This document shows, one piece after another, positions 43,913-52,670 of a DNA stretch of 56,939 nucleotides (positions within the stretch are counted from its first letter, which is position 1; each line of letters opens with the position of its first letter). The notes below the pieces were generated by a model. It was not told the origin of the DNA. It saw only the letters and a list, made by a program, of their open reading frames with translations, and made no database searches. The translations under genes were made by a program, and so were the position numbers. This DNA is from Candidatus Gastranaerophilales bacterium. Lineage in GTDB: Bacteria > Cyanobacteriota > Vampirovibrionia > Gastranaerophilales > Gastranaerophilaceae. The DNA is taken from assembly GCA_900767135.1 (NCBI GenBank), contig CAAFYU010000069.1, positions 1 to 56,939 of the forward strand. Direction: 5' to 3'.

Positions 43913-44794
43913 CTATTTTCGTTCTCGTTTTAGAACAATTCCTAAGCGAAAATTCCCAACAACAAACGAAAAACGTTTCAGTGCTCGATTTTCTCTTATC
44001 AACTTGTTCAATCCGCCTTTTACAGGGTGATAAAGTTTGTTGTCAGGACTTTCAAAAACTCGACTTTCGTTCAAGTCATGATTGATTATTGAAAGATATT
44101 GCCCATCAAGTTTTTTGCACTTATAGCCACCATTCATTAACTCTGTTGGGACGAACATTTCGCAATAAATCCAGTCATTTTTAAAATGAGAAATTTTTGA
44201 AAATAATTCTTTGTGTGCCAATCTTCTCTGGTACAAAAAGTCGATAGCAGCACCGCTTAACCTTGCAACAGGGAAGAAACTCTTGTATTTTTCGACATTT
44301 TCATAAGCCCAATCAGAATTTTTCAACCAACACCAATCTGGTTCATTTTTCAAATTGTCAAAATAATCTACAATCAAGTCAACATCTGAGTTTTCAAATT
44401 CTTCAAAGAATTTTTCATATTCTCCGTTACAAAATACGTCAAACTCAAATTGCCAGTAATATTCATAGTTTGGGAAAGCTTTTCTGAGTAAATAAAAAAC
44501 ATAATCTGCACAATGCCACATCTCATTTACAATATTCTTCTGCATATTTTTTCGAACAAACAGTGGTAAATCCAACGTTTCAAACATTTCTTCATCAAAA
44601 AGAAAGCAATCGAATTCTTCATCAAAATCCAACAACTTCAATTTTTGATATCCGTTTGGCGAATTTATAAAATGAGTGTGGTTATCTATAAAAAGAACAC
44701 AATCGCCACAGTTAGATTTTTTCAGCTTCAAAAATTCTGAAAGAACTGCTTCTGTAACAATATGCGTTCTCATAAAAATTAGCGTCTTTTCCAT
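43913..44794 (-). CDS. Protein of unknown function, possible glycosyltransferase
   Basis: This 293-residue protein is rich in Phe, Tyr and Trp. It starts KTLIFMRTHIVTEAVLSEF and contains YYWQFEFDVFCNG (near residue 112) and later GGYKCKKLDGQYLSIINHD. The layout, with an acidic motif after a hydrophobic strand, is reminiscent of GT-A glycosyltransferases, but I cannot name a family. Three start codons are possible; ATG 44794 is used here, and a TTG at 44800 fits the GAGG spacing as well. It lies 20 bases after the exported protein gene upstream, on the same strand. Confidence 0.6.
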   Translation of the reverse strand: MEKTLIFMRTHIVTEAVLSEFLKLKKSNCGDCVLFIDNHTHFINSPNGYQKLKLLDFDEEFDCFLFDEEMFETLDLPLFVRKNMQKNIVNEMWHCADYVFYLLRKAFPNYEYYWQFEFDVFCNGEYEKFFEEFENSDVDLIVDYFDNLKNEPDWCWLKNSDWAYENVEKYKSFFPVARLSGAAIDFLYQRRLAHKELFSKISHFKNDWIYCEMFVPTELMNGGYKCKKLDGQYLSIINHDLNESRVFESPDNKLYHPVKGGLNKLIRENRALKRFSFVVGNFRLGIVLKRERK

Positions 44795-44814
44795 TGGCAA
44801 CGAATCTTTATCCT

Positions 44815-45486
44815 CTAAATAACAGGAACGTCAACCGGATCGACCAAAATCACATTCAGGATTTCGCCTTTTTTAAGGTCTACGCCTTTACCTTTTCTAA
44901 TCATATCTGCAATACCGTCATAAATATAATATGCTCCGCCACCGATTGCTCCGCCAATGGCACCTACACCTGTCATTAGCTGATCTGCGACCGGAACATC
45001 GTCAAATACATCACTGCCCCAGCTTGTTGCATTTGAAGTAATTTCTTTTGTTCTACGCCAATTTTCTTGAACAGCTTCTTTGTATCCGCGACAAGATGTA
45101 ATTCCGCCATCATACGTCATATCTTGTCTTCCCACAATTGAGAAAGTCAAAGGTAATTGTCTGCCGTTTGGAGTTACAACATGGTCAAAATCCAAGTACA
45201 ACACAGCACCTTTTGAAAATCTTTTAGCCGGCTCTATTCTTCTGACAGTCCCTCTAACAACTGATCCCATAGGCAAAATTACATCAGAATCAGCGGTTTG
45301 GTCGTTCATCATTATTGCAGTAAATTCAGTTCCCTCAGGATTTGTTGTAGACACAGGGTTTGTCATCTGCAAGGCAAACTTTGTACCGGCTGGAATTCTT
45401 TTAGTCTTTGCATTTCCGCTCAATGGAGATGCTGAAACCGTTTGTGCAAATAAAAACAACGACAATATTATAGTTAAAAATCTCAT
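44815..45486 (-). CDS. Exported beta-rich protein with glycine-zipper segment
   Basis: This 223-residue protein has a signal peptide (MRFLTIILSLFLFAQTVSA) and a beta-rich domain (RIPAGTKFALQMTNPVSTTN ... GSVVRGTVRRIEPAK ... LYLDFDHVVTPNGRQLPL). The domain is similar in style to TrbI/VirB10-type beta modules and to the repeats in the 43029 protein. Near the C-terminus MTGVGAIGGAIGGGAYYIYD is a glycine-zipper-like stretch that could insert in a membrane. GGGG lies before ATG 45486. Function is unknown. Confidence 0.72.
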   Translation of the reverse strand: MRFLTIILSLFLFAQTVSASPLSGNAKTKRIPAGTKFALQMTNPVSTTNPEGTEFTAIMMNDQTADSDVILPMGSVVRGTVRRIEPAKRFSKGAVLYLDFDHVVTPNGRQLPLTFSIVGRQDMTYDGGITSCRGYKEAVQENWRRTKEITSNATSWGSDVFDDVPVADQLMTGVGAIGGAIGGGAYYIYDGIADMIRKGKGVDLKKGEILNVILVDPVDVPVI

Positions 45487-45572
45487 ATTTTCCCCTTTCA
45501 AATCTATTCCTTGGGCTTTTAGACAAGCCTCTTGAATAACCGTCTTCCAATTATATAAAACTTTTAACATTT

Positions 45573-45600
45573 TTGCAATATCTTAAAAAAGCTTTATAAT
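45573..45600 (+). promoter_or_regulatory. Promoter of the TPR gene, leaderless arrangement
   Basis: TTGCAA, 16 bases, TATAAT, then six bases to ATG 45607. No Shine-Dalgarno is present. Confidence 0.65.
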
Positions 45601-45606
45601 AAAAAT

Positions 45607-46536
45607 ATGTCTAAAATTGATAAAGTGGAAGAATTACAAAATATACTTAAAGAAGATGCCTCTAATTTTCAAGCCAGAAGACAGTTAGCAGTTTTGCTGT
45701 TGGATATGGGATATCCGGAAGAGGCTAAACAACACTTGCTTTATCTATCAAAAATTTTTACAGACGACAGTGGGATTTTTTACAATTTAGGGATAACTTA
45801 CGAAAAGCTAAAAGACTTAAACAATGCTGAAAAGGCTTATAATAAAGCGATTGAGCTTGCACCAGATGAAATTGACAGTTATTACAATTTGGGACTTGTT
45901 TATATTGATAAAAAGATTTATGACAAAGCTATCGACTGCTTTGAAACTGTTTTGCAAAAAGACAATAACGATTCAAACGCCTATTTTTCAATTGGCTTAT
46001 GCTACTTTAAAGAAGGCAAACTTGATGGTGCAAAGTACTATTTTCAACGTACAATTGACCTAAATGACGAAGATATTTACGCACAATTTTATATTGGAAA
46101 TATTTTGAAAGAGCAAGGTGATAATGACGGAGCAAGAGAGAAATTCAACAAAGTTTTGGCTATTTCTCCTGATTACAGCTGGGCATATTTTAATCTTGCG
46201 GTCATTGATTATGAAGAAGGCGACACAGTTTCTGCGATAGAAAACCTTGAAAAAACTCTTGAATTCAACCCCAAAGATATAGATACTTACGAAACTTACG
46301 CCAAAATTTTAACAAAAGAAAAGAAATACGATAATGCCGCTGTAATAATTGAACAAGCATTAGATAATTGTGGTGCAAACGGAGATTTGTTCTACATTTT
46401 GGCACAAATTCAAAAATTAAGAAACGATCGAGAAGAATTTGTCAAAAACATGACTGAGGCAATGAAATATTACACCAGCCTGTCTGTTTCTCCAAAAGCT
46501 GTAAAGAAAGAACTAGACAAATTTTTGAACAAGTAA
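45607..46536 (+). CDS. Tetratricopeptide repeat protein
   Basis: This 309-residue protein consists of about eight TPR motifs from residue 18 on (for example FYNLGITYEKLKDLNNAEKA, YYNLGLVYIDKKIYDKAIDC, YFSIGLCYFKEGKLDGAKYY). There is no signal peptide. TPR arrays bind partner proteins; which ones cannot be told. The -10 box six bases before the ATG and the absence of a ribosome binding site imply a leaderless mRNA. It is followed by proS with its own promoter. Confidence 0.9.
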   Translation: MSKIDKVEELQNILKEDASNFQARRQLAVLLLDMGYPEEAKQHLLYLSKIFTDDSGIFYNLGITYEKLKDLNNAEKAYNKAIELAPDEIDSYYNLGLVYIDKKIYDKAIDCFETVLQKDNNDSNAYFSIGLCYFKEGKLDGAKYYFQRTIDLNDEDIYAQFYIGNILKEQGDNDGAREKFNKVLAISPDYSWAYFNLAVIDYEEGDTVSAIENLEKTLEFNPKDIDTYETYAKILTKEKKYDNAAVIIEQALDNCGANGDLFYILAQIQKLRNDREEFVKNMTEAMKYYTSLSVSPKAVKKELDKFLNK

Positions 46537-46549
46537 AATTCTACGGAAT

Positions 46550-46578
46550 TTGCGAGCAAAACTTTTTCATGTTAAAAT
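46550..46578 (+). promoter_or_regulatory. Sigma-70 promoter of proS
   Basis: TTGCGA, 17 bases, TAAAAT, 33 bases before ATG 46612, with GTGAGGAATT as the ribosome binding site. Confidence 0.65.
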
Positions 46579-46611
46579 AGACTCATAAAAAAGATATGTG
46601 AGGAATTAATT

Positions 46612-48339
46612 ATGAAAATGTCAAAAATGTTTGTACAAACCCTTAGAGAATTTCCTTCTGATGCAGAAGTTGTTTCTCATAAAATGCTTGGAAGAGCAGG
46701 CTATATCAAAAAGCTTGCCCCTGGGGTTTATACATATACTCCTTTGATGTGGAGAGTTTTAAAAAAGATTGAAAATATTATTAGAGAAGAATTGGATAAA
46801 GCAGGAGCACAAGAGCTCTCTATGCCATTTGTTCAGCCAAAAGAACTTTGGGTTGAATCAGGAAGATGGGAAGTTTACGGCAAAGAATTGATGCGTATGA
46901 AAGACCGTCACGACCGTGAAATGTGTCTTGGACCAACACACGAAGAAATCATTACGTCTGTTGCAAGAGATGTTCTAAAATCTTACAAACAATTGCCTGT
47001 AAACCTATATCAAATCCAATTGAAGTTTCGAGATGAAATCAGACCTCGTTACGGGCTTTTAAGAGGTCGTGAGTTCATAATGAAAGATGGTTACAGCTTC
47101 GACTTAGACGAAGAAGGGTTGGACAAAGAGTACCAAAACATGGCACAAGCTTACAAAAAAATCTTTGACAGATGCGGGCTTGCAACCAAAATGGTTCAAT
47201 CAGACTCAGGTGCTATCGGTGGAAGCGTTTCGCACGAATTCATGGTAATCACAGACACAGATGCAGGCGAAAACGACGTGTTCTACTGTAATGATTGTGA
47301 CTATTCTGCAAACTCAAACCACGCAATTTCAAAACTTCCACAAGCTGTTGTTGATGGTAAAGAATATTTTGCAGAAACAAAAGTTTTAGACACTCCAAAC
47401 ACTCATTCTATTGAAGAATTGAGTAAGTTCTTAAACATTCCATCAACTTTGATTTTGAAAACACTTGTTTACATTGTTGATAAAAAGCCTGTTTTGGCAT
47501 TAATCAGAGCAGATAAAGCCGTTGAAGAAACCAAATTGATGAATGCAGTTGGCGGAATTGATATCAGAATTGCCTCATCTGCTGAAATTGAAGAAGTTAT
47601 GCAACAACATGGATTTAATGCAATCCCTGGTTTTATCGGACCGAAAGGAATGAACGACCTTACAATCGTTGCTGACGAAACTGTTCGTGATATGAAAAAC
47701 TTTGTTGTTGGAATTAACGAAACTGATAAACACATGGTTGGAGCTAATTTACAAGACTTAGGCATTGCAGAAATTAAGTATGCAGACATCAGACTTGTTG
47801 AACGTGGCGAATTTTGTCCACAATGCGGTAACCCGCTTCAAATAACAAAAGGTATTGAAGTTGGTAATATCTTTAAGCTAGGTACAAAATATTCAAAACC
47901 TATGAACGCCGTTTATACAGACGTAAACGGAAAAACTCACCCTTACGTAATGGGTTGTTATGGAATCGGAGTTACAAGAACCGCAGCAGCTGCTGTTGAA
48001 GCTCACTACGACGAACATGGAATCAAGTGGCCACTTGCAATTGCTCCATATCACGTTGTAATTGTTCCAGTAAATATTAAAGACGAATTGCAAATGAAAG
48101 TTGCAAACGAAATGTATGAAAAATTGCAAAATGCAGGTGTTGAAGTAGTTCTTGACGACAGAGATGAAAGAGCCGGCGTAAAATTCAAAGACGCAGACTT
48201 AATCGGCTTCCCATACAGAGTAACAGTCGGAAAAACAATCAACGACGGCTTTGTTGAATACAAAGTCAGAGAAACCGGCGAACAAGAAAAATACACACCG
48301 GAAGTTGCAGTAGAAAAACTTATTGAAATTATTAAATAA
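46612..48339 (+). CDS. proS: Proline--tRNA ligase
   Basis: This 575-residue protein is the bacterial long form with the YbaK-type editing insert (about 235-385). Class II motifs are FRDEIRPRYGLLRGREFIMKD (motif 2 region) and GCYGIGVTRTAAA (motif 3). A C-terminal anticodon-binding domain begins near IAPYHVVIVPVN. It charges tRNA-Pro and clears misacylated Ala-tRNA-Pro. A terminator follows directly. Confidence 0.97.
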   Translation: MKMSKMFVQTLREFPSDAEVVSHKMLGRAGYIKKLAPGVYTYTPLMWRVLKKIENIIREELDKAGAQELSMPFVQPKELWVESGRWEVYGKELMRMKDRHDREMCLGPTHEEIITSVARDVLKSYKQLPVNLYQIQLKFRDEIRPRYGLLRGREFIMKDGYSFDLDEEGLDKEYQNMAQAYKKIFDRCGLATKMVQSDSGAIGGSVSHEFMVITDTDAGENDVFYCNDCDYSANSNHAISKLPQAVVDGKEYFAETKVLDTPNTHSIEELSKFLNIPSTLILKTLVYIVDKKPVLALIRADKAVEETKLMNAVGGIDIRIASSAEIEEVMQQHGFNAIPGFIGPKGMNDLTIVADETVRDMKNFVVGINETDKHMVGANLQDLGIAEIKYADIRLVERGEFCPQCGNPLQITKGIEVGNIFKLGTKYSKPMNAVYTDVNGKTHPYVMGCYGIGVTRTAAAAVEAHYDEHGIKWPLAIAPYHVVIVPVNIKDELQMKVANEMYEKLQNAGVEVVLDDRDERAGVKFKDADLIGFPYRVTVGKTINDGFVEYKVRETGEQEKYTPEVAVEKLIEIIK

Positions 48340-48361
48340 TTCAAAAAAATTAAATAAACAT

Positions 48362-48401
48362 AAAAAAAGACCTTAAAAACAATAGCAAAGGTCTTTTTTT
48401 T
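48362..48401. terminator. Bidirectional intrinsic terminator between proS and pilin copy 3
   Basis: AAAAAAAGACCTT and AAGGTCTTTTTTT pair around a 12-14-base loop; T-runs occur on both strands. Confidence 0.85.
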
Positions 48402-48417
48402 GTTGTGTATGTATTAT

Positions 48418-49230
48418 TTACCAAGGATAATTTTTGTCAATTACCCAGCCATTTTTAGCTAATAAAGCAGTGCAATAAAAATTATCGTATGTATTAGCCT
48501 GAACTATTGGACGACAATATGCTTTTAAACGATTAATGTCAAGAGTGTCGCCATATAACCTTAATTTTCCAAGGCTAAAAGAGAACAAATATATATCTCG
48601 TCCGGCCATGTTTGGTGGAGCACTCCCATTTATGTCTGCAAAAATAATTTTATAATTTCCATCAAGAGCAACAAATAATACTACTCCGTTGCTTAAAGGG
48701 ATTATATAAGCTTTGTTATATTTTGGCCAATAAATTTGTTTTGCTTTTGTGTAAAATGCTTCATAACCATAATCTTTAATTTGCGTAAACTTAGGTTTTT
48801 CGGCTAAGTTCAAATATGGTTCCATATATTTTTCTGCAAAAGTTGTAATAGCAATTTCGTTATTTTGTTCATTATTGGAAGAATTTGGAGAATTTATATC
48901 CCAATTTTCAATATCACCATAATCAACTTTGGCTCTTTCAAAAGTTTGAGTGAGAATGCTATATGTTTGCTTTGCTCGTTCGGCTGCAACCTTTTTCTGA
49001 TAATTTGTGATCACAGTTGGTAAAGTGATAGCCGCCACAACACCGATGATGCCAAGGGTGATGAGAACCTCCGCAAGAGTAAACGCGACTCGACGAAACT
49101 TGTCACTGTGGGCTACGTGCGTAGCACCTTCGGCAAAGGTAAAGACGGATTTCTTAGCAGCTAAGCGTACTATATCACGTACTTTTCCGCGATTGCCCCC
49201 CCCGAAAGCATTTCTAAATAAATTTCTCAT
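48418..49230 (-). CDS. Prepilin-type (type IV pilin-like) protein, copy 3; tract in frame
   Basis: This 270-residue protein has a leader (MRNLFRNAFGGGNRGKVRD) whose Gly codons lie in a G8 tract, then RVAFTLAEVLITLG (about 47-60), the pilin helix, and a soluble domain without the Cys pairs of copies 1 and 2. Eight G keep it open; nine or ten would stop it within about 12 codons. A second, imperfect pilin motif, SVFTFAEG, sits at about 28-35. ATG 49230 is chosen by match to the orphan leader at 909; ATG 49263 is also in frame. A shared terminator follows its stop. Confidence 0.85.
   Translation of the reverse strand: MRNLFRNAFGGGNRGKVRDIVRLAAKKSVFTFAEGATHVAHSDKFRRVAFTLAEVLITLGIIGVVAAITLPTVITNYQKKVAAERAKQTYSILTQTFERAKVDYGDIENWDINSPNSSNNEQNNEIAITTFAEKYMEPYLNLAEKPKFTQIKDYGYEAFYTKAKQIYWPKYNKAYIIPLSNGVVLFVALDGNYKIIFADINGSAPPNMAGRDIYLFSFSLGKLRLYGDTLDINRLKAYCRPIVQANTYDNFYCTALLAKNGWVIDKNYPW
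49196..49203 (-). repeat. Homopolymer tract G8 (coding strand) in pilin copy 3
   Basis: Eight C on the plus strand, codons 10-12. Its flanks (TTC-Gn-CAATC..GGAAA) match the tract flanks of copies 1 and 2, but in the opposite orientation to the gene. Confidence 0.9.
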
Positions 49231-49320
49231 AACCAAGCTCACTTTCCTTTTTACTGTGTACATGAGTTATTATAAGCTTATTTTTGAGTTTTGTCTATAC
49301 TTATTTTATAGGAAGTTAAT

Positions 49321-49562
49321 ATGAGGTTACAAATGGAGAAATTCTATCGTCCCCCCCCGTCCTACAACTCTGATTTAGATGCAAAGATGCCAAGAGGCAT
49401 AGATGTATGCTCTATTTCGGGAAAGTTCTTCATGTGTATACCTTTCGAGTTACTAATATTATAATAATAAGCTGGATTCCTTCGCTGTCGCTCGGAATGA
49501 CGTCTGATAGCTTTTGTTTCGGTCTTATCGTCTTAACGTCTTAGCGTCCTAGCGTCTTTTAT
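49321..49562. repeat. Repeat-module cluster with C8 tract upstream of pilin copy 3
   Basis: Eight C lie at 49351-49358. Then follow TTTAGATGCAAAGATGCCAA (49375-49394, also at 24016-24035), a palindromic GGATTCCTTCGC...CGGAATGACG unit (49473-49503) and the reversed GCTAAGACG module (49513-49562). On the minus strand the module order matches the copy 1 leader. On the plus strand a 47-codon frame starts at ATG 49321 after TAGGAAG and reads through the C8 run to 49464; it may or may not be expressed. Confidence 0.6.
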
Positions 49563-49596
49563 TCCTAAAAAATGGATAAACGATAAAATTTTTCCC

Positions 49597-49625
49597 AATA
49601 AAAAAGACCAACTTGTTGTTAGTCT
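49597..49625 (-). terminator. Intrinsic terminator of the 402-residue gene
   Basis: On the minus strand AGACTAAC and GTTGGTCT (one wobble) pair around AACAA, followed by TTTTTATT. Confidence 0.7.
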
Positions 49626-49656
49626 GGAAAAAGGGAAAGGAAACAATATTTTTTTG

Positions 49657-49768
49657 TGAGTAGTGAATAGTGAATGGTGAATAGACCATTTCAATTATTC
49701 ACTATTAAATTTTTTGAGCGTTAGCGAACGTAAAGAACCATTCACGACTCACTATTCACCATTCACTT
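49657..49768. repeat. Long imperfect inverted repeat of GTGAATA units
   Basis: The left arm (49657-49685) is built from GTGAATA/GTGAATG/GTGAGTA units. The right arm (49740-49768) is an imperfect complement. A related direct scrap lies between emrA- and emrB-like genes at about 54355-54390. Confidence 0.65.
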
Positions 49769-49777
49769 GGCTAGTTC

Positions 49778-50986
49778 CTAGCCAAATGTTTTGAATGTTG
49801 ACTCAGTATTCTTTTCAATTACTTTTTGAACTGCGTCCATTTCTGTTTGAATTGCATCTTGTTCAGTATCTAATTGTTTCAAGCGTAATTCAAGGTTTTT
49901 ATCTTCTGACTGAATAACTTCAATCTTAGCATTGATGTTTTGAATTGATTGATCGTATTCATATTTGTCATATTCATATTGGTTCATAGCATCATTGTAT
50001 TTAGCTTGATCTGTTACTGTGTTTGTTGTTACAGCATAAGTAACTTTTGTAGCAGGATCATCTGGGTTCAATGTAACACTGATGATACGACCTGTTGAAT
50101 CTTGTTCTAATCTAGCTTCAACACCTTTGATTTCTTCTGTTTCTTTTGCAGAACCGATTGTGTAAGTTTTGATTGCACTTTGAGAAGAACCTGTGTCGCT
50201 AAATCTTGTATTTTCAGCTACCAAAACGTCTTTGTTTACAAAATATGGAGACCAAGTGCCTGTTGATGTATTTTGTACATAGCGAACCATATAACCATTA
50301 GCTGATGCTCCATATTTGTGAGTTAATTGAGTTTTGTATTTTTCTTCTTCTTCCAACATTTTATCAATTTGTTCTAGTGATAAAGTTTTTAAATATTCGT
50401 CATCTCCATCATAATATTTTGATGGAGTTGTTCCTGTTTTTGGAGTAATTATTTGTCTATTTCCTTTATCATCAGAAATATAGTATTGGTCTTTTTCTTT
50501 GTCATATTTTGTTTTTGCAGTAGCATCATGTTTTTTCCCTGCTTCATCTGTTATTTCATAAGTTACATCGTAACTGTATACATCATCAGAAAGGGTACCT
50601 AATTCTCTTAATTTTTTAGCTCCAACGTAGTAATCATAGTTACCTTCTTCTCCTTTTCTTGTGTAGATAGTAGAAGCAGTTGATACTACTGAAAAATCGT
50701 TTGTCCATGTAGATGTGTAACTGATTAAATATTTTCCATCTTTTTGAGCAACCATTGTTGAAATTGAGTTGCTTAAAGAACCATCTTGGAATGTGTAAGT
50801 TGTTTTTGTGTAATCGGCAACTGACGGAGGAACCGGTACAGTCATACCAAGCAACTGGTTATAGTAGTTAGCAGATTGGTTTGACAACGTAGTACGTTGT
50901 TGGTTGATCTGCTGACCTTCATATTCGGTATTTGTTTTTCTTGCAGTTAGACCTAAAAATCTAGCCTGCGAAGCAGCCATACCCAT
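49778..50986 (-). CDS. Coiled-coil protein with N-terminal MGMAASQARFLGLTAR motif
   Basis: This 402-residue protein starts MGMAASQARFLGLTARKTN, followed by YEGQQINQQRTTLSNQ (helical). A beta-rich, Ser/Thr/Tyr-rich middle spans about 60-300, and a coiled coil lies at about 325-395 (QNINAKIEVIQSEDKNLEL). Helices at both ends around a variable centre recall self-assembling filament or hook-like proteins, but I cannot name a family. I believe this N-terminal motif recurs in proteins of this lineage. AAAGGAAACGGG precedes the ATG, and a terminator lies downstream. Confidence 0.75.
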   Translation of the reverse strand: MGMAASQARFLGLTARKTNTEYEGQQINQQRTTLSNQSANYYNQLLGMTVPVPPSVADYTKTTYTFQDGSLSNSISTMVAQKDGKYLISYTSTWTNDFSVVSTASTIYTRKGEEGNYDYYVGAKKLRELGTLSDDVYSYDVTYEITDEAGKKHDATAKTKYDKEKDQYYISDDKGNRQIITPKTGTTPSKYYDGDDEYLKTLSLEQIDKMLEEEEKYKTQLTHKYGASANGYMVRYVQNTSTGTWSPYFVNKDVLVAENTRFSDTGSSQSAIKTYTIGSAKETEEIKGVEARLEQDSTGRIISVTLNPDDPATKVTYAVTTNTVTDQAKYNDAMNQYEYDKYEYDQSIQNINAKIEVIQSEDKNLELRLKQLDTEQDAIQTEMDAVQKVIEKNTESTFKTFG

Positions 50987-51230
50987 GACCCGTTTCCTTT
51001 CGTTTTGTTTCCCTTATGTTTTTCATGACGGCACATTGAAAACAAATCTTTAATTATTGTAACAGAAAACTTAACATTTCGTAATAAAAATCCTTCGTTT
51101 GATGTAAAAAAAATTAAAAAAATAGATTAGATAAATGAGAAAAATTGCGTAAAAATGTAATAATACAAAGGATTATTTGTTTTTTTGTATAAAAATCAGT
51201 AGCATTTTAAGCTTAAAATTGAAATACTAA
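50987..51230. other. Intergenic stretch, mainly the upstream region of the 49778 gene
   Basis: AT-rich. Apart from the ribosome binding site next to 50986, I see no gene or clear promoter. Confidence 0.5.
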
Positions 51231-51276
51231 AAATCGCACCTTGCAAGTATAGGTTGTGTTTTTCGGTGCGATTTTT
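51229..51276 (-). terminator. Intrinsic terminator of tolC
   Basis: AAATCGCACC and GGTGCGATTT form a ten-base perfect stem around a 24-base loop, with T-runs on both sides, just after the tolC stop. Confidence 0.75.
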
Positions 51277-51282
51277 ATGATT

Positions 51283-52668
51283 TTATAAATTATTATTTAC
51301 TGTTGTAAAATCTTTTCCGCCAACGGCTTTGTAGATATTTAGAGTTGAAATTACATAATTCATTTTGCCGTTAATTTCATCTTTTTCAGCGACAAGAAGT
51401 CGTTCTCTATCTTTCATTAAGTCAAGATTTGATTTTGCGCCGATATTGAATTTTTCGTTTGCAAGTTGAAATTTTTCGTTTTCAAGGTCGTAACGTTTAA
51501 TGCTTTCTTTGTAATTCAAATCACGTGTAATTGCACCGCCTAGTGAGTTATTAACTTCTTGAATTGATGTCAAAATTGTTTTTTCATACATTTGTTGAGC
51601 TTTTTCAAGTTCAAGTTTTTTGTATCTTAAAGTTGCCATTTTTGCACCACCTGTAAATAAATCTATTGACGGAACAAAACCGATTAAAGATTTGAATGTG
51701 TGGTTTCCAAAAACATTTGTTAAGTTGTATGCACTAAATCCTGCTTGCCCATACAAAGTAAATTTTGGCAAAAAGTCGCGACGTGCAACTTTTACATCAA
51801 TTCCGATTTTTTGTACGTAATCTTCTGCCTTCAAGTAATCCGGTCTGTATTGAATTACTTCTGCGTTAATTCCTGATGGCAATGGGATAATGGCGATATT
51901 TTCATAAGTTCCTCTTTTTACTTCTGATAAATCCTTTTCTCTCAGACCTGTTAAAACACCGACTTCTCTACCGATGACAATTCTGCTATCAATGTATGTA
52001 TTTAATTCTTCTTGTAGTTGTGTTAAAAGTTGCTTTTCATTCATCAAATCCATTACGGTGCATAAGCCGTTTTTGTATTTCTTGTCTTGCAATTTTACAA
52101 CTTCTTTTTGAATTTTTACCAATTCTTCTTGATTTTTAATTAATTTGTCGAGTTTGACAAGATTGAAATAATTCGCTGCAAGAGAAGAAGTTAAATATAT
52201 ATATGAAGCTCTTTCGTTTTGCTTAACCATTTCAAGTTGTTTTTTGACAGACTTTGTTTTCAAATAATTTTCTCCCCAAATATCGGCTTCGTAACTCAAA
52301 GTTACAGGTAGGGAGAAATTGCTTTGAGAATAATCCGGAATTGTTATCCCGCCAAATTTAATAGTTGAAGATGAAAAATCTCTGAATACATCGCCTTGAA
52401 AACCGGCATGTGGCAATTGATTTGCAAAAGCCATTTTTACAACTTGATCGGCTTGTTTTACGTTAAGTGTTGCAATTTTTAAATCCTGATTGTTTTCAAA
52501 AGCGGTTGAAATATATTCTGTCAAAATCGGGTCGTTATATTTTGCCCACCAATCAAGATTTATATATTCAATTCTGTTATCAATTTTATTTTTAGTTGTT
52601 TTTGCTTGTGCCACGCTAATTGAGCACAATAATAATATTAGGGTAAAAAGTATTTTTAAATTTTTCAT
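51283..52668 (-). CDS. TolC-family outer membrane efflux protein
   Basis: This 461-residue protein has a signal peptide (MKNLKILFTLILLLCSISVAQA) and the duplicated TolC helical plan: WAKYNDPILTEYISTAFENN, KIATLNVKQADQVVKMAFANQLP, then GLCTVMDLMNEKQLLTQLQEEL, and again NFGAKSNLDLMKDRERL-like text near the end. It forms the outer-membrane duct of a tripartite pump. ATG 52668 is preceded by AGGAAATAG; the longer frame would cross the marR promoter. It is transcribed away from marR-emrA-emrB and shares their operator, so all four products probably form one regulated system. Confidence 0.9.
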   Translation of the reverse strand: MKNLKILFTLILLLCSISVAQAKTTKNKIDNRIEYINLDWWAKYNDPILTEYISTAFENNQDLKIATLNVKQADQVVKMAFANQLPHAGFQGDVFRDFSSSTIKFGGITIPDYSQSNFSLPVTLSYEADIWGENYLKTKSVKKQLEMVKQNERASYIYLTSSLAANYFNLVKLDKLIKNQEELVKIQKEVVKLQDKKYKNGLCTVMDLMNEKQLLTQLQEELNTYIDSRIVIGREVGVLTGLREKDLSEVKRGTYENIAIIPLPSGINAEVIQYRPDYLKAEDYVQKIGIDVKVARRDFLPKFTLYGQAGFSAYNLTNVFGNHTFKSLIGFVPSIDLFTGGAKMATLRYKKLELEKAQQMYEKTILTSIQEVNNSLGGAITRDLNYKESIKRYDLENEKFQLANEKFNIGAKSNLDLMKDRERLLVAEKDEINGKMNYVISTLNIYKAVGGKDFTTVNNNL

Positions 52669-52670
52669 GC

